From positions 3,765,001 to 3,829,000 of the forward strand of contig NZ_CP029186.1 in the NCBI RefSeq assembly GCF_003096035.1: DNA of 64,000 nt, in the 5' to 3' direction. Source of the DNA: Flavobacterium album. GTDB lineage: Bacteria; Bacteroidota; Bacteroidia; Flavobacteriales; Flavobacteriaceae. The notes under the pieces are model-generated. The model worked only from the letters and a program-made list of their open reading frames with translations, ran no database searches and was not told the origin of the DNA. The position numbers and the translations under genes were made by a program. Of the stretch, positions 47,158 through 56,208 are shown one piece after another (the stretch's first letter is position 1; each line of letters starts with the position of its first letter).

Positions 47158-47270
47158 CTGCAAGGTTTTGGAACCTTGTAGGTATAAATTAAACGAAAAA
47201 CCTGTAACAAAACATGCTACAGGCTATTATCAAACTACAAGGTTTTGAAAACCTTGCAGGTTGTTAGAAA
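47158..47270. repeat. Inverted pair of CAAGGTT palindromes with a terminator between
   Basis: CTGCAAGGTTTTGGAACCTTG then TAG (47159-47183) and CTACAAGGTTTTGAAAACCT then TGCAG (47242-47267) are each palindromic and are inverted copies of each other. Between them, CCTGTA (47202-47207) and TACAGG (47219-47224) form, on the minus strand, a hairpin followed by TTTTT that ends the barrel gene. The right palindrome overlaps the last codons of that gene. Confidence 0.65.
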
Positions 47271-48997
47271 TTAAACTTATACGATGCCCCTATCAAAAAC
47301 TGGAAGCCCTGCACCTGGTAGTTTACCCAACGCTCGTAGTTTTGGCCGGTAATGTTGTTCAGTTTCAGGAAGCCGGTAAGGCGCTCGTTGTATTTGTACC
47401 CGGCATGGGCGTTAAGGTCGAAGTAGCTTTTAAGGGTGACAATTTCCAGTTGGGTATTTTCGTTAAAAACCATATCCTTCCTGTCACCTACAAAGAAGAT
47501 GTTCGTACCCGCATACCATTTGTCGGTGATATCCACATCAAGGCTTGCACCGCCTTTTATCTGCGGAAGGTTGAATGCTTCCTGAAGGTTTTCAGTGGAA
47601 TAGCTAAAATAAGTTCCGTTAATTCCAAAATGTACTTTCTGTGAGAAATCTGCTTTCAGTTCTCCAAAGAAGCTGATTGTCTTCAGGTTGTCATATACCA
47701 CACCAAAAGAGTTGCCGTTGGAATATCCCATAGCATCAGCCACAGTACCAAGTGCTGCATTATTAAGGAAAAATGCGTGATTGTCCTCATTCATATACGA
47801 CCCGCGCACATTATAGGCTACTGTACTTGCCAACTTGCCTTTAAGCCCAACATAAATGTCATATTTCTGGTCGGTTGGGGCAACTATAAGCGTTGGCGAA
47901 ACAAACGGGTTCTGGCTTACGAAATCGGCATACGAGTTCTGGCGCAATGTTCCTTCGGCACCGGCATAGGCTACCATAAGGTCGCCAACTACTTTATACG
48001 ATGCTTTTACCTGCGGGTAAACAAATATCTTGTTGTCTGAATCATTGTTCATTTTGCCCATACTATAGAAGATCCCGGCACCCAATTGTACCGACAGGTC
48101 TTCTTTCTGGTAAAGCAGGCTTGGCTGTACGCCCAAATTAAAATGGCTGTAGCTAAGGTCGGCAAGATTAGTAATGTCTTTATCAAAAGACCCTCCCACA
48201 TAATCGGCCACGAAATCGACTTTTATTTTTTCATCCATAATAGGAATATCGAGTGATGGCGTTATGAAAAAACGGTTCTCTGCCGATCCGTATGCGTCCC
48301 AAAAGCGTTTGTACTGCGCCGATGCATTATGGAAGAAACTATCCTTCGTTGCTATTTTCCCACCAATATAAAACGTCTGGTAGGTTTGCTGCGGGTCGAT
48401 AGCTGCAATGGCTTCGGGCGTAAAAGTTACATAATCCAACGGAAGCCCGTACCAGTTATAGGTCTGGCGCTGGTAACCCAAATCAGTACTCCAATTGTAG
48501 CCCTGCTGGCGGCTGCCATAAGTAAGATCCAGTGCGGTGTTGTAATACTGGTCATCTAACTTTACATCTTTAATTCCGCCCTGCGATGACAGGTGGCGCA
48601 GCATCCCGCCCATGTAATCGGTATCGCTTACATTTTCGGTCACGAACAATTCGGCGTTGATGGTACCGTAATTGCCCACACCCAATGTAGCGTAGTTATT
48701 AAAGTATTTCTCTTTGGCTTCCTTGTCAACGGCGGCTGCCCTGCCCTTTGCCGGGGCAAAAGTGGATGCTACCGGGAATGAGAAGATGTTATATTTTATC
48801 TCTTCCTTTTTTGTATCCTCGTCGTCTTCGATAACAGGTGTTTCCTTTACCTTAAACGCATCCGATATGGTCGGGGTGTAGGGCTTTACCACGTTTACCA
48901 CCTCGGTACCTATGTTTTCGTCCTTCTTTTGCGCGAAGGCTTCCTGCGCTCCTGCAAATGCTATCGCTATGGCTATGTATCTGAATTTGGTCTTCAT
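47264..48997 (-). CDS. Outer-membrane beta-barrel protein (TonB-receptor-like, no plug)
   Basis: 577 residues with a signal peptide (MKTKFRYIAIAIAFAGAQEA, cleaved after AFAQ). A conserved-looking N-terminal segment (IGTEVVNVVKPYTPTISDAF) and a charged stretch (VIEDDEDTKKEEIKYN) follow. The rest is alternating beta strands ending in LIGASYKFNF, with a C-terminal Phe as in outer-membrane barrels. It resembles the barrel part of TonB-dependent receptors, but there is no plug domain. It lies 8 bp downstream of the TPR gene and is surely cotranscribed, so the two probably work together in the envelope. Confidence 0.75.
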   Translation of the reverse strand: MKTKFRYIAIAIAFAGAQEAFAQKKDENIGTEVVNVVKPYTPTISDAFKVKETPVIEDDEDTKKEEIKYNIFSFPVASTFAPAKGRAAAVDKEAKEKYFNNYATLGVGNYGTINAELFVTENVSDTDYMGGMLRHLSSQGGIKDVKLDDQYYNTALDLTYGSRQQGYNWSTDLGYQRQTYNWYGLPLDYVTFTPEAIAAIDPQQTYQTFYIGGKIATKDSFFHNASAQYKRFWDAYGSAENRFFITPSLDIPIMDEKIKVDFVADYVGGSFDKDITNLADLSYSHFNLGVQPSLLYQKEDLSVQLGAGIFYSMGKMNNDSDNKIFVYPQVKASYKVVGDLMVAYAGAEGTLRQNSYADFVSQNPFVSPTLIVAPTDQKYDIYVGLKGKLASTVAYNVRGSYMNEDNHAFFLNNAALGTVADAMGYSNGNSFGVVYDNLKTISFFGELKADFSQKVHFGINGTYFSYSTENLQEAFNLPQIKGGASLDVDITDKWYAGTNIFFVGDRKDMVFNENTQLEIVTLKSYFDLNAHAGYKYNERLTGFLKLNNITGQNYERWVNYQVQGFQFLIGASYKFNF

Positions 48998-49005
48998 GGC
49001 TTCAA

Positions 49006-52000
49006 TTAGTTTTGGATGGATGAGTTACGTTTTGCTTCTTCGCCTTTGATGGTATCAAGCTCGGTTTGCGCTTCCTGCACTACATCAGGATAGGCCGTAA
49101 AGTTCTTGATAACGCTTTCGAGGATGTAGGTTGCCTGATAGCTGTCTTTCAGCCCGTAATAGTTCTTCGCCATAACCACAAGGCCTTTGGCACCGAAATA
49201 TTTGTAACCCGAATAATCTTTTGACAGCTTTTGCACCACAGTGTTCGAAGCGTCAAATTTTCCTTCCTTATTTTTAAAATAGGCATCATAGTACATTGCC
49301 TCGGCAGCAAGCTCGCCTTTGGCGATGGTAAGCAATTTGGCGTATGCCGCTTTGGCCTTTACCTCATCATTGGTTTTTATGGCCGAACGTGCCACGATGA
49401 TCTGTGCATCGCTTTTCACCCTGTCTTCCGTTTTGCTGTTAGCCAATACTTTCTCGGCGTAAACCACCGCATTAGCATAATCTTTCCCTTCATAGTAGCC
49501 TTTCATCAGGTTGGACTGGGCAAAGGTCACGTTCTGCGGGAAGTCGGCCTCCGTTTCCAGCCTTTTCAGTACCGGGATAGCTTTTACATAATCGTTTTTC
49601 TTCAGGTGGATATCCGCCAGCCTTACCAAAGCCTGCTCTGTAAACTCACTCCTTGGCTTGGAGATCACGAACTCATAATGCGGAATGGCATTGGCTTCAA
49701 GCCCATCAGCATAATACGACTGCGCGAGGTAGAAATTCGCTTTAAGCGACGAAATACCATTCGGAAACTTGGACACGTAGCTGCTAAGGGACGATATAGC
49801 CTGCTTGGTATTGTTTTGCAGGTACTGCTTTTCGGCAGCCTCAAAAGCGGTGTTATCAAGGTCGGCATCGCTGATATCAACGAATGTCAGGGTCTTTACC
49901 CATGCGGCATATTCGTCGGTACGGCCGTTATCTACATAAATAAGGCGTGCGGTTTCTACGGCTTCCATAGCTTCGGGAGTGTTCGGGAACTCGGCTACTA
50001 CTTTTTTGAACTTGGCAAGCGCCTGGTCATCCTTTTCAGCATTGTAATAAATAAGCGCCTGGCGCATGATCGACTTACTTACATACGAGCTCGTTTTGTA
50101 TTCGGCAATAAGCCTGTCGTAGGACTGTATGGCTTTGTCGGTCTGCTTTTCGGTTACATATGTGTTGCCGAGTTCGTATAAGGCATCATCGGCATATTTC
50201 GATTTTGGATAGGTCTGAACGAATTTCGTCAGGTCTTCTATCTTCTTCTCGTTCCTTCCCACAAACCCGTAGCTGATACCTTTTTGGAACAGTGCATAAT
50301 CTGCATCAATGCCTTTCATGTCGATAGCCTTGTTGTAGGCTTCCATTGCCGGCCAGTACTTATTGGTTACAAAATTACTGTCGCCCAAACGGAGCAATGC
50401 ATCGTTAAGGCGCACTTTATCATCTTTGTTTACAGCCACATAATCGCCAAAATGCTTAGCAGCCTGCTCATATTCTTTCAGCTTGAAATACGCATAAGCG
50501 ATATTGTAGTGGATATTTTTATACTCAGGTGTGGTCTTCGCCTCGTTCATACCCAGGAACTGCTTGTAGCTAATCAACGCCTCATTGAACTGGTCGAGGT
50601 TGTATTCGGTTTCCGCTTTCCAGAATGTTGCACGTGCCGTGATCCTTGGTGTCCTTTGCTCTGCAAGCGATTTTTTGAACAATGCCAGCGCTTCCTGGTG
50701 CCTGCCATCCGTAGCAAGCTCCATACCGCGGTAGAATGTTACCTTTTGGTAGGCTGCCCTGTTCTCCGGCGACTTGTTCTTTTCAAGAAGTACCAAAGCT
50801 TCGGTATAGTTTTTAGACGTGATGTACGAATCTATAAGCAGGTTTTGAATTTCCTGCTTAAATGGCGTTGCAGGGTATTTTTCGATGAAGTTGCCTAATA
50901 CCTCAGGAACACTTTGGTACGGGTTTCCTATCTCGTAGCTCAACTTGGCGTAATTCAGGTAAGCATCTTCCTGTATCTTCGGCTCGAACTCCATTTCCGA
51001 AGCATTTTTGAATGCATTGAGCGCCTGCTGCTTGCGGTTAGTCTTTAGGTAGCTTTCGCCCAAATGGTAATAGGCATTCTGCGCCACGGCATCGTTTCCG
51101 CCGATTATCTTGTTGAACTCGGTTATAGCGTTCTCATAGTCGCCCTGCTTGTAATAAGCATAACCCAATTGGTAGAAGTCGGTATTGCTCCATTTTCCCT
51201 TTTTGCCTTTGTAATTTTTCAGGTACGGGATCGCCTTGTCGTACTGCCCAAGGTTGAAGTAGCTCTCCCCTATTATCTTGGAAAGCTCCGACTTTTCATT
51301 AGCATCACTTTTCGGCAATTGTGGCACGCCAAGGTCGATTGCTTTTTGGAACTGGCCTTCCTTGAACGCCATATCCGCCTGGAAGTAGGACATCTTCTCG
51401 CTGTATTTTTCCTTGTCTTCCACCTGCTCAAAATACTGGCTGGCTTTCTTGTAGTCATCGCCTTCATAAGCCATGAAGCCAAGGTAGTATTTGGCCTGCG
51501 AGCCGTATTCCTTAGAGTCTTTTACTTTCAATAGGTATTTATCGGCATTCTTTTTGTCGCCTGCGCTAAAGTAGCTGTAGCCTTTCTGGAAATTGTATCG
51601 GTCGCGGTCGGTATTGCCAAGGCTTCCTTCATCCACCTTGTCATACCATTCAAGCGCCTCTTTATACCTCCCCTGGCTGAAATTATGCTGAGCCACCTCT
51701 ACATACGCCTGGTTTTGCTTGGTGCTGGTAGGGTAATCTTCTATAAAATCCTCCATGAGCTCACCGGCATTCTTCTGGTTGAGCTTTACCGCACTGGTAG
51801 CTATGTAATAGGCACAGTCGGCCTGCACTTCCATGTCCTGGTTTTCGCTTTTTGTTTTCTCAAAAAGTATCTGTGCAGCCTGGTACTGCTTATCGTTATA
51901 AAGCGCAACGGCTTTGTCGAAATCCTTCAGCTGGTGGGTATAAATAGCCGACTGCTGGGCCGAGAGGGTGAGCGCGTAAAGCGGTACCAAAAACGGGAGA

Positions 52001-52020
52001 GACTTTTTAAGTATGCGCAT
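49006..52020 (-). CDS. Large tetratricopeptide-repeat protein, exported
   Basis: 1004 residues from ATG 52020 (MRILKKSLPFLVPLYALTLS, signal to SAQQ); 46 upstream codons are open but not needed. At least fifteen TPR-like units follow, e.g. KGYSYFSAGDKKNADKYLLK, AKYYLGFMAYEGDDYKKASQ, FYQLGYAYYKQGDYENAITE, NAYYHLGESYLKTNRKQQAL, NIAYAYFKLKEYEQAAKHFG, ALYELGNTYVTEKQTDKAIQ. TPR arrays scaffold protein assemblies; here it would be periplasmic or attached to the outer membrane. It is paired with the plug-less barrel gene. The -7 box TATATTTG at 52049-52042 is about 21 bp before the ATG. Confidence 0.85.
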   Translation of the reverse strand: MRILKKSLPFLVPLYALTLSAQQSAIYTHQLKDFDKAVALYNDKQYQAAQILFEKTKSENQDMEVQADCAYYIATSAVKLNQKNAGELMEDFIEDYPTSTKQNQAYVEVAQHNFSQGRYKEALEWYDKVDEGSLGNTDRDRYNFQKGYSYFSAGDKKNADKYLLKVKDSKEYGSQAKYYLGFMAYEGDDYKKASQYFEQVEDKEKYSEKMSYFQADMAFKEGQFQKAIDLGVPQLPKSDANEKSELSKIIGESYFNLGQYDKAIPYLKNYKGKKGKWSNTDFYQLGYAYYKQGDYENAITEFNKIIGGNDAVAQNAYYHLGESYLKTNRKQQALNAFKNASEMEFEPKIQEDAYLNYAKLSYEIGNPYQSVPEVLGNFIEKYPATPFKQEIQNLLIDSYITSKNYTEALVLLEKNKSPENRAAYQKVTFYRGMELATDGRHQEALALFKKSLAEQRTPRITARATFWKAETEYNLDQFNEALISYKQFLGMNEAKTTPEYKNIHYNIAYAYFKLKEYEQAAKHFGDYVAVNKDDKVRLNDALLRLGDSNFVTNKYWPAMEAYNKAIDMKGIDADYALFQKGISYGFVGRNEKKIEDLTKFVQTYPKSKYADDALYELGNTYVTEKQTDKAIQSYDRLIAEYKTSSYVSKSIMRQALIYYNAEKDDQALAKFKKVVAEFPNTPEAMEAVETARLIYVDNGRTDEYAAWVKTLTFVDISDADLDNTAFEAAEKQYLQNNTKQAISSLSSYVSKFPNGISSLKANFYLAQSYYADGLEANAIPHYEFVISKPRSEFTEQALVRLADIHLKKNDYVKAIPVLKRLETEADFPQNVTFAQSNLMKGYYEGKDYANAVVYAEKVLANSKTEDRVKSDAQIIVARSAIKTNDEVKAKAAYAKLLTIAKGELAAEAMYYDAYFKNKEGKFDASNTVVQKLSKDYSGYKYFGAKGLVVMAKNYYGLKDSYQATYILESVIKNFTAYPDVVQEAQTELDTIKGEEAKRNSSIQN

Positions 52021-52220
52021 AGTTCGTGTTTTTGTGTTGTCCAAATATATCAGTTCCTTAGTATTTAACGGATGCCTGCAGGGTTTAGTATAAGCCGCCT
52101 CCCCCAAAAAAGAGGCATCCGCAACGCCAAACTTACGAATATACAAAGCCTGTCTCAAAGGCTTTAATTTATTATTAACGAGTATTTATTAACAATTGGT
52201 TGTGGATAACGAAGAAAGCT

Positions 52221-52253
52221 TAGCCACGAATTACACGAATTTTCACTAATTTT
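52221..52253. repeat. CGAATTACACGAATT dispersed repeat, copy d
   Basis: tagccacgaattacacgaat then tttcactaattt. Copy e lies inverted 90 bp away, on the other side of the ftsE promoter candidate. Confidence 0.6.
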
Positions 52254-52326
52254 TAAACACTGTTTTAGAGCATCAGACATGACATATCTTTAAAAAATTG
52301 TCAGTTCTTGTTGCTAATTAACATCC

Positions 52327-52334
52327 TATATTTG
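52327..52334 (+). promoter_or_regulatory. ftsE -7 box (candidate)
   Basis: TATATTTG is a perfect -7 match; TTG at 52309-52311 is 15 nt upstream, slightly short. The leader to ATG 52457 would be about 120 nt and would include repeat copy e. Confidence 0.4.
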
Positions 52335-52342
52335 TATACTTT

Positions 52343-52372
52343 AATTTGTGAAAATTCGTGTAATTCGTGGCA
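52343..52372. repeat. CGAATTACACGAATT dispersed repeat, copy e (inverted)
   Basis: aatttgtgaaaattcgtgta then attcgtggca is the inverse of copy d. The pair d/e brackets the promoter region of ftsE. Confidence 0.6.
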
Positions 52373-52456
52373 AAAAACTCTTACCCTTACTAAAAATAAA
52401 ATTTTGAATACCGCCGTTATCTTAGTACTTTTACCAAAACAAACACCCATACGATT

Positions 52457-53140
52457 ATGTCCCAGCCCGTACTTTCGCTTCAAAATGTTACTATATATCA
52501 GGATAGCAATGCTGTATTATCTGATATCAGCCTTGAGGTAAACCACGGCGAGTTCCTTTATTTAATTGGGAAAACCGGTTCGGGGAAAAGCAGCTTCATG
52601 AAACTGCTGTATGCCGACCTTAAGCTCAAGGAAGGCGAAGGCTCGTTTGTGGACTATGACCTGAAAACCCTGAAGGAGCGTGACATACCGTACCTCCGCA
52701 GAAAGATAGGAATCGTATTCCAGGATTTTAAACTGCTGCCGGACAGAAGCGTGTTTGATAACCTGCACTTTGTACTGAAGGCCACCGGCTGGAGCGACAA
52801 AGAAGAAATGAAGGTAAAAATAGACGAAGTGCTAGACAAAGTAGGCATGAGGAATGTTTCCAATAAAATGCCGCACCAGCTCTCCGGTGGTGAGCAGCAG
52901 CGTATTGCCGTGGCCCGCGCCCTGCTGAACGACCCTGAGGTTATCCTTGCCGATGAGCCTACCGGAAACCTGGACCCGCAAACCAGTGTGGAAGTGATGC
53001 AACTTCTCCGCGAGATCAACCAGAATGGTAAGACCATCATCATCGCTACGCACGATTATGCCCTGCTGATGAAATTTCCATCGAAAACGCTTAAATGCGA
53101 GGACGGGACAATATTTGAGGTGGTACAGCGGACGGTTTAA
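52457..53140 (+). CDS. ftsE: Cell-division ABC ATPase FtsE
   Basis: 227 residues. Walker [10 protein letters not shown], signature [20 protein letters not shown], Walker [15 protein letters not shown] and the switch His in [10 protein letters not shown] are complete. [20 protein letters not shown] is the FtsE Q-loop region. With FtsX it controls septal peptidoglycan hydrolases. ftsX is not adjacent, as is usual in flavobacteria. It is monocistronic with a palindromic terminator. Confidence 0.9.
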   Translation: MSQPVLSLQNVTIYQDSNAVLSDISLEVNHGEFLYLIGKTGSGKSSFMKLLYADLKLKEGEGSFVDYDLKTLKERDIPYLRRKIGIVFQDFKLLPDRSVFDNLHFVLKATGWSDKEEMKVKIDEVLDKVGMRNVSNKMPHQLSGGEQQRIAVARALLNDPEVILADEPTGNLDPQTSVEVMQLLREINQNGKTIIIATHDYALLMKFPSKTLKCEDGTIFEVVQRTV

Positions 53141-53196
53141 GGAGATTGTTGGACTGTTGGATTACTAGAGTTTTAGATAGCAATAGCATAAATAGC

Positions 53197-53220
53197 AAAG
53201 GCTGCCAATTGGCAGCCTTT
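53197..53220. terminator. Terminator between ftsE and the T9SS substrate gene
   Basis: AAAGGCTGCCAATTGGCAGC then CTTT is a 24-bp perfect palindrome. Its T tract is short on either side. It sits between convergent genes. Confidence 0.75.
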
Positions 53221-53242
53221 CTCAGTTTAAAATGAAAAGAAA

Positions 53243-55027
53243 TTAATCTTTTATCAGTTTTTGGGTTTCAACTTTACCATTAATCGTGGTTACAGTTACA
53301 GCGTAGAACCCATCAATATAATCCCTGACAGGAAGCTCAAAACTATTAACTTTTTCATGAAGGTCTCTGTTGAATATTACCTTACCATCTATCGAGGTTA
53401 TCATTATACTTTGAATAGTATCCGTAGCAGATATTGTAATCATCTCAGAAGCAGGGTTTGGAGAAAGAATGAAGAGTTTACCATCTTTCAACGAGAGGAC
53501 TTCCTGTGTTTCATCTGTACCAATATTAGTCCTATGGATTGCAGTACCGCTTGAGCATCCTTCAATATATGCCCTAAATGAAGAACCATTCACACTACGG
53601 AAACCTGATGTTAAAACAACCGCCTGCCCAGCGTGGTATGTGGCCATTACTCCACTACTTATTACATTTGAGGCTGTGATGGTGTATTCTGCTTTACGTA
53701 AATCAGTTTCTGATGTTACATTATTAGCCGCTGTCAGCGTAATATAATCGGGGCAATTATTCAAAAATGGAATTAACTGAGGCAGCTTTCCGATAGCATA
53801 ATTATTTAGATAAGCATAATTTGTCTTTACAGACGATGATGAAAATGAATCGGGATTATCAATTTTATGTATATATTTATTTTTATTTAAAGTGCTTGAG
53901 GTAGAACTTATAAGTAAATTATTGTACCTATCCTTCTGTAAATATGAAAATTGAGCTGAGGCTGTTGTGGGATTATCGAACTCATATAACAATCTAGCTG
54001 GATTAGATATACTTGTTAAATCCTTAACCCATATTTTACCATCGCCGCTTGAGGTATTAGGATATATATAGTAAGTTACAAAATACGCTTTTTGCATATC
54101 CGGGGAGAGCTCAAAATTATAAGCAATATTACCTTCTACGGTAATAGATTGATAATTTGAAAATTGACCAGTTGCATTATTAAAATCAAGCTTATAAAAT
54201 TTGTGACTATGATATACTGGATCATTAAGCGTCAAACCTATTCCTGACGATTCTAAAGCATATAATTTTGCAGTACTTTCGAAAGTTGCTACCCTAAACA
54301 TACTTCTCGCCCTTCCTTCTACTAATCCTGAAGCCGGCTCAATGTACGGTCCGAAACTGTAAACTGTATTTGCAGCAAATGAAGTTATCACTGGCTCAGA
54401 ATTTAATCCTGTAGCATCGATTTTATAACTTAGCAAACTATTTTTATCTTGAACTATAACCCAATATCCGTCATTAGTCGAATTTTTTGCAAATGTTAAA
54501 GGACTATAAGTAAATGGATGTTGTAATAATAGACCTCCACCATGTAAGCCTTTTGTATAATTGTTAAATCCTCCATCAGCCGAGTAAGGAGACGAATTAA
54601 TATAAACTACTTCTCCAAGGCTATTGCTTGCAAAATCTACTTCTGAATATACATAAAATCCTTGACTGGGATTGCCACACATGCAGTTAAATTCTTCCTG
54701 CCTGAAAATATAAAATTTATTATTATTCCCCGGATGAGGAACAATTATTGCCTGTTGATCCGCTGAGGCATTCGTGCCAATCAAACCATTTGTCATAACT
54801 TGATGATTTTTATTCCAAACAGTAGCCCCATCAGTATAAAATAATAAATCTCCATTTGAATCACTAATTGTTGCTAATCCATATCCTGTAGCTGTAGAAA
54901 TTGAATTAACGATGTTGGGATTCGTCGAAAAATCCAGGTCTGCATGTCCTAATTGCCAGTGATTATTCTCATTTTGTGCAAAAGCCGATAGACAGGTTAA
55001 TAGCACAATTAAATATACGTTTTTCAT
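53243..55027 (-). CDS. T9SS-exported protein with C-terminal type A sorting domain
   Basis: 594 residues with a signal peptide (MKNVYLIVLLTCLSAFAQ). The C-terminal domain (about 515-594) is a por-type sorting domain: FILSPNPASEMITISATD, IQSIMITSIDGKVIFN and GFYAVTVTTINGKVETQKLI. The large N-terminal part (WQLGHADLDFSTNP, DSNGDLLFYTDGATVWNKN) resembles beta-propeller-like secreted proteins found with this sorting domain. It is predicted to be secreted through the T9SS and either anchored to A-LPS or released. It follows the repeat protein gene by 26 bp, probably in one operon. Local AT content looks higher than in its neighbours. Confidence 0.85.
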   Translation of the reverse strand: MKNVYLIVLLTCLSAFAQNENNHWQLGHADLDFSTNPNIVNSISTATGYGLATISDSNGDLLFYTDGATVWNKNHQVMTNGLIGTNASADQQAIIVPHPGNNNKFYIFRQEEFNCMCGNPSQGFYVYSEVDFASNSLGEVVYINSSPYSADGGFNNYTKGLHGGGLLLQHPFTYSPLTFAKNSTNDGYWVIVQDKNSLLSYKIDATGLNSEPVITSFAANTVYSFGPYIEPASGLVEGRARSMFRVATFESTAKLYALESSGIGLTLNDPVYHSHKFYKLDFNNATGQFSNYQSITVEGNIAYNFELSPDMQKAYFVTYYIYPNTSSGDGKIWVKDLTSISNPARLLYEFDNPTTASAQFSYLQKDRYNNLLISSTSSTLNKNKYIHKIDNPDSFSSSSVKTNYAYLNNYAIGKLPQLIPFLNNCPDYITLTAANNVTSETDLRKAEYTITASNVISSGVMATYHAGQAVVLTSGFRSVNGSSFRAYIEGCSSGTAIHRTNIGTDETQEVLSLKDGKLFILSPNPASEMITISATDTIQSIMITSIDGKVIFNRDLHEKVNSFELPVRDYIDGFYAVTVTTINGKVETQKLIKD

Positions 55028-55053
55028 AATTCTAAATTTAGATTAAACGTATA

Positions 55054-56091
55054 TTATTGTTTTGCTGCTAAAGCTTTTACTACGGCTTTTAGTTCGTCTA
55101 TTTCTTTTTGCTGCTTTTCTAATTGGCTTTTTTGAGTTTCAATCTGTTTGTTTTGCTCAATAGCATAAAGTGTAAGCTCCTCAATTTTCTCCTGGTGTAT
55201 CTTAGCCATTTCGCCTACTTCAATACCATCAGCTTCTACAGTTTTAGCAGAAGGTACATTTGGTAAGTGTCCATTTTTAGCAATATATTGCTCTACTTCA
55301 GATAATGCGGGTAATTTGTAATCGTTTGCAAAAACGTAATCGGCCCATGTTGTAGCGACACGTACCTCGTCTGTCAATATACCACCTTTTACAAATAGCC
55401 TGTATGCACTTACACTGACACCACCCACAGTAGTAGGAAAACCATCTCCTGTTGTCAATGGCGTATATCCCCCAATAGCTATTTTGTTTGAAGAAAAATC
55501 ACCGTAAATCGTTGGGCTTAAAGTAGTAGAATTAGCAATATAGAGTTTATTATTTACTGCTGATAAGCTTGTATTATTTCCCGAATTAGCTCCTATAAAT
55601 ACATTCCCACTACCTGTATTGTACTGACCTGATACAAACCCTAAATAAACGTTCGCAGTTCCACTTACATTTGTGGTTCCTGCTCCATGGCCTATGTAAA
55701 GGTTAGCATTACCATTAGTTGTAGACCCACCCGATCCTGTTCCAATACAAATATTATAACTTCCTGTTGAATTGTTGTATCCTGATTGGACACCAACGAA
55801 AACGTTAGACTCTCCTGTTGATATTTTATAACCGGATCCGTATCCAAAAAAACAATTATTACCGTTTCCTGTGCTTGCTCCAAATGAACCTGCCCCACTT
55901 CCTACAAAAGTGTTGTTCTGCGCGGTAGTATATTTACCCGCCTGGTAACCGATATATACTGTTGCTGTCGTTGTGTTTTGGAAAGCTCCATTTTCGTTTC
56001 CAAGTCCGGTTTCAGTATTAGTTTGCACTATTTGACCATTTGCTGTAATTCCTGCCAGTAATAATCCGGCAAATAAAAATCTTGTTTTCAT
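55054..56091 (-). CDS. Exported YadA-head-like repeat protein with coiled-coil tail
   Basis: 345 residues with a signal peptide (MKTRFLFAGLLLAGITANGQ). Residues about 40-185 are short G-N-rich repeats, e.g. NTFVGSGAGSF, NCFFGYGSGY, NVFVGVQSGY, NICIGTGSGG, NLYIGHGAGT, NVYLGFVSGQ and NVFIGANSGN, as in trimeric adhesin heads. A segment DYVFANDYKLPALSEVEQYI, then GHLPNVPSA, resembles the intramolecular-chaperone/tail-fibre region common in flavobacterial proteins. A C-terminal coiled coil (IEELTLYAIEQNKQIETQKS onwards) would trimerise it. It has no T9SS domain. It is cotranscribed with the T9SS substrate gene. Confidence 0.75.
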   Translation of the reverse strand: MKTRFLFAGLLLAGITANGQIVQTNTETGLGNENGAFQNTTTATVYIGYQAGKYTTAQNNTFVGSGAGSFGASTGNGNNCFFGYGSGYKISTGESNVFVGVQSGYNNSTGSYNICIGTGSGGSTTNGNANLYIGHGAGTTNVSGTANVYLGFVSGQYNTGSGNVFIGANSGNNTSLSAVNNKLYIANSTTLSPTIYGDFSSNKIAIGGYTPLTTGDGFPTTVGGVSVSAYRLFVKGGILTDEVRVATTWADYVFANDYKLPALSEVEQYIAKNGHLPNVPSAKTVEADGIEVGEMAKIHQEKIEELTLYAIEQNKQIETQKSQLEKQQKEIDELKAVVKALAAKQ

Positions 56092-56208
56092 AAAATATAT
56101 TTATTGTTTTTTGTAAATATATTATATAAAATTAACCAATATATGTTAATTATGTTAAATAATTATGAATTTAAATTCATTAAATAGATAATTTTAATTA
56201 TTTTGTAA

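Noticed and set aside
49231..50181. A 316-codon frame antisense to the TPR gene
   Set aside because: It is a shadow of a regular repeat gene; long antisense frames are expected there.
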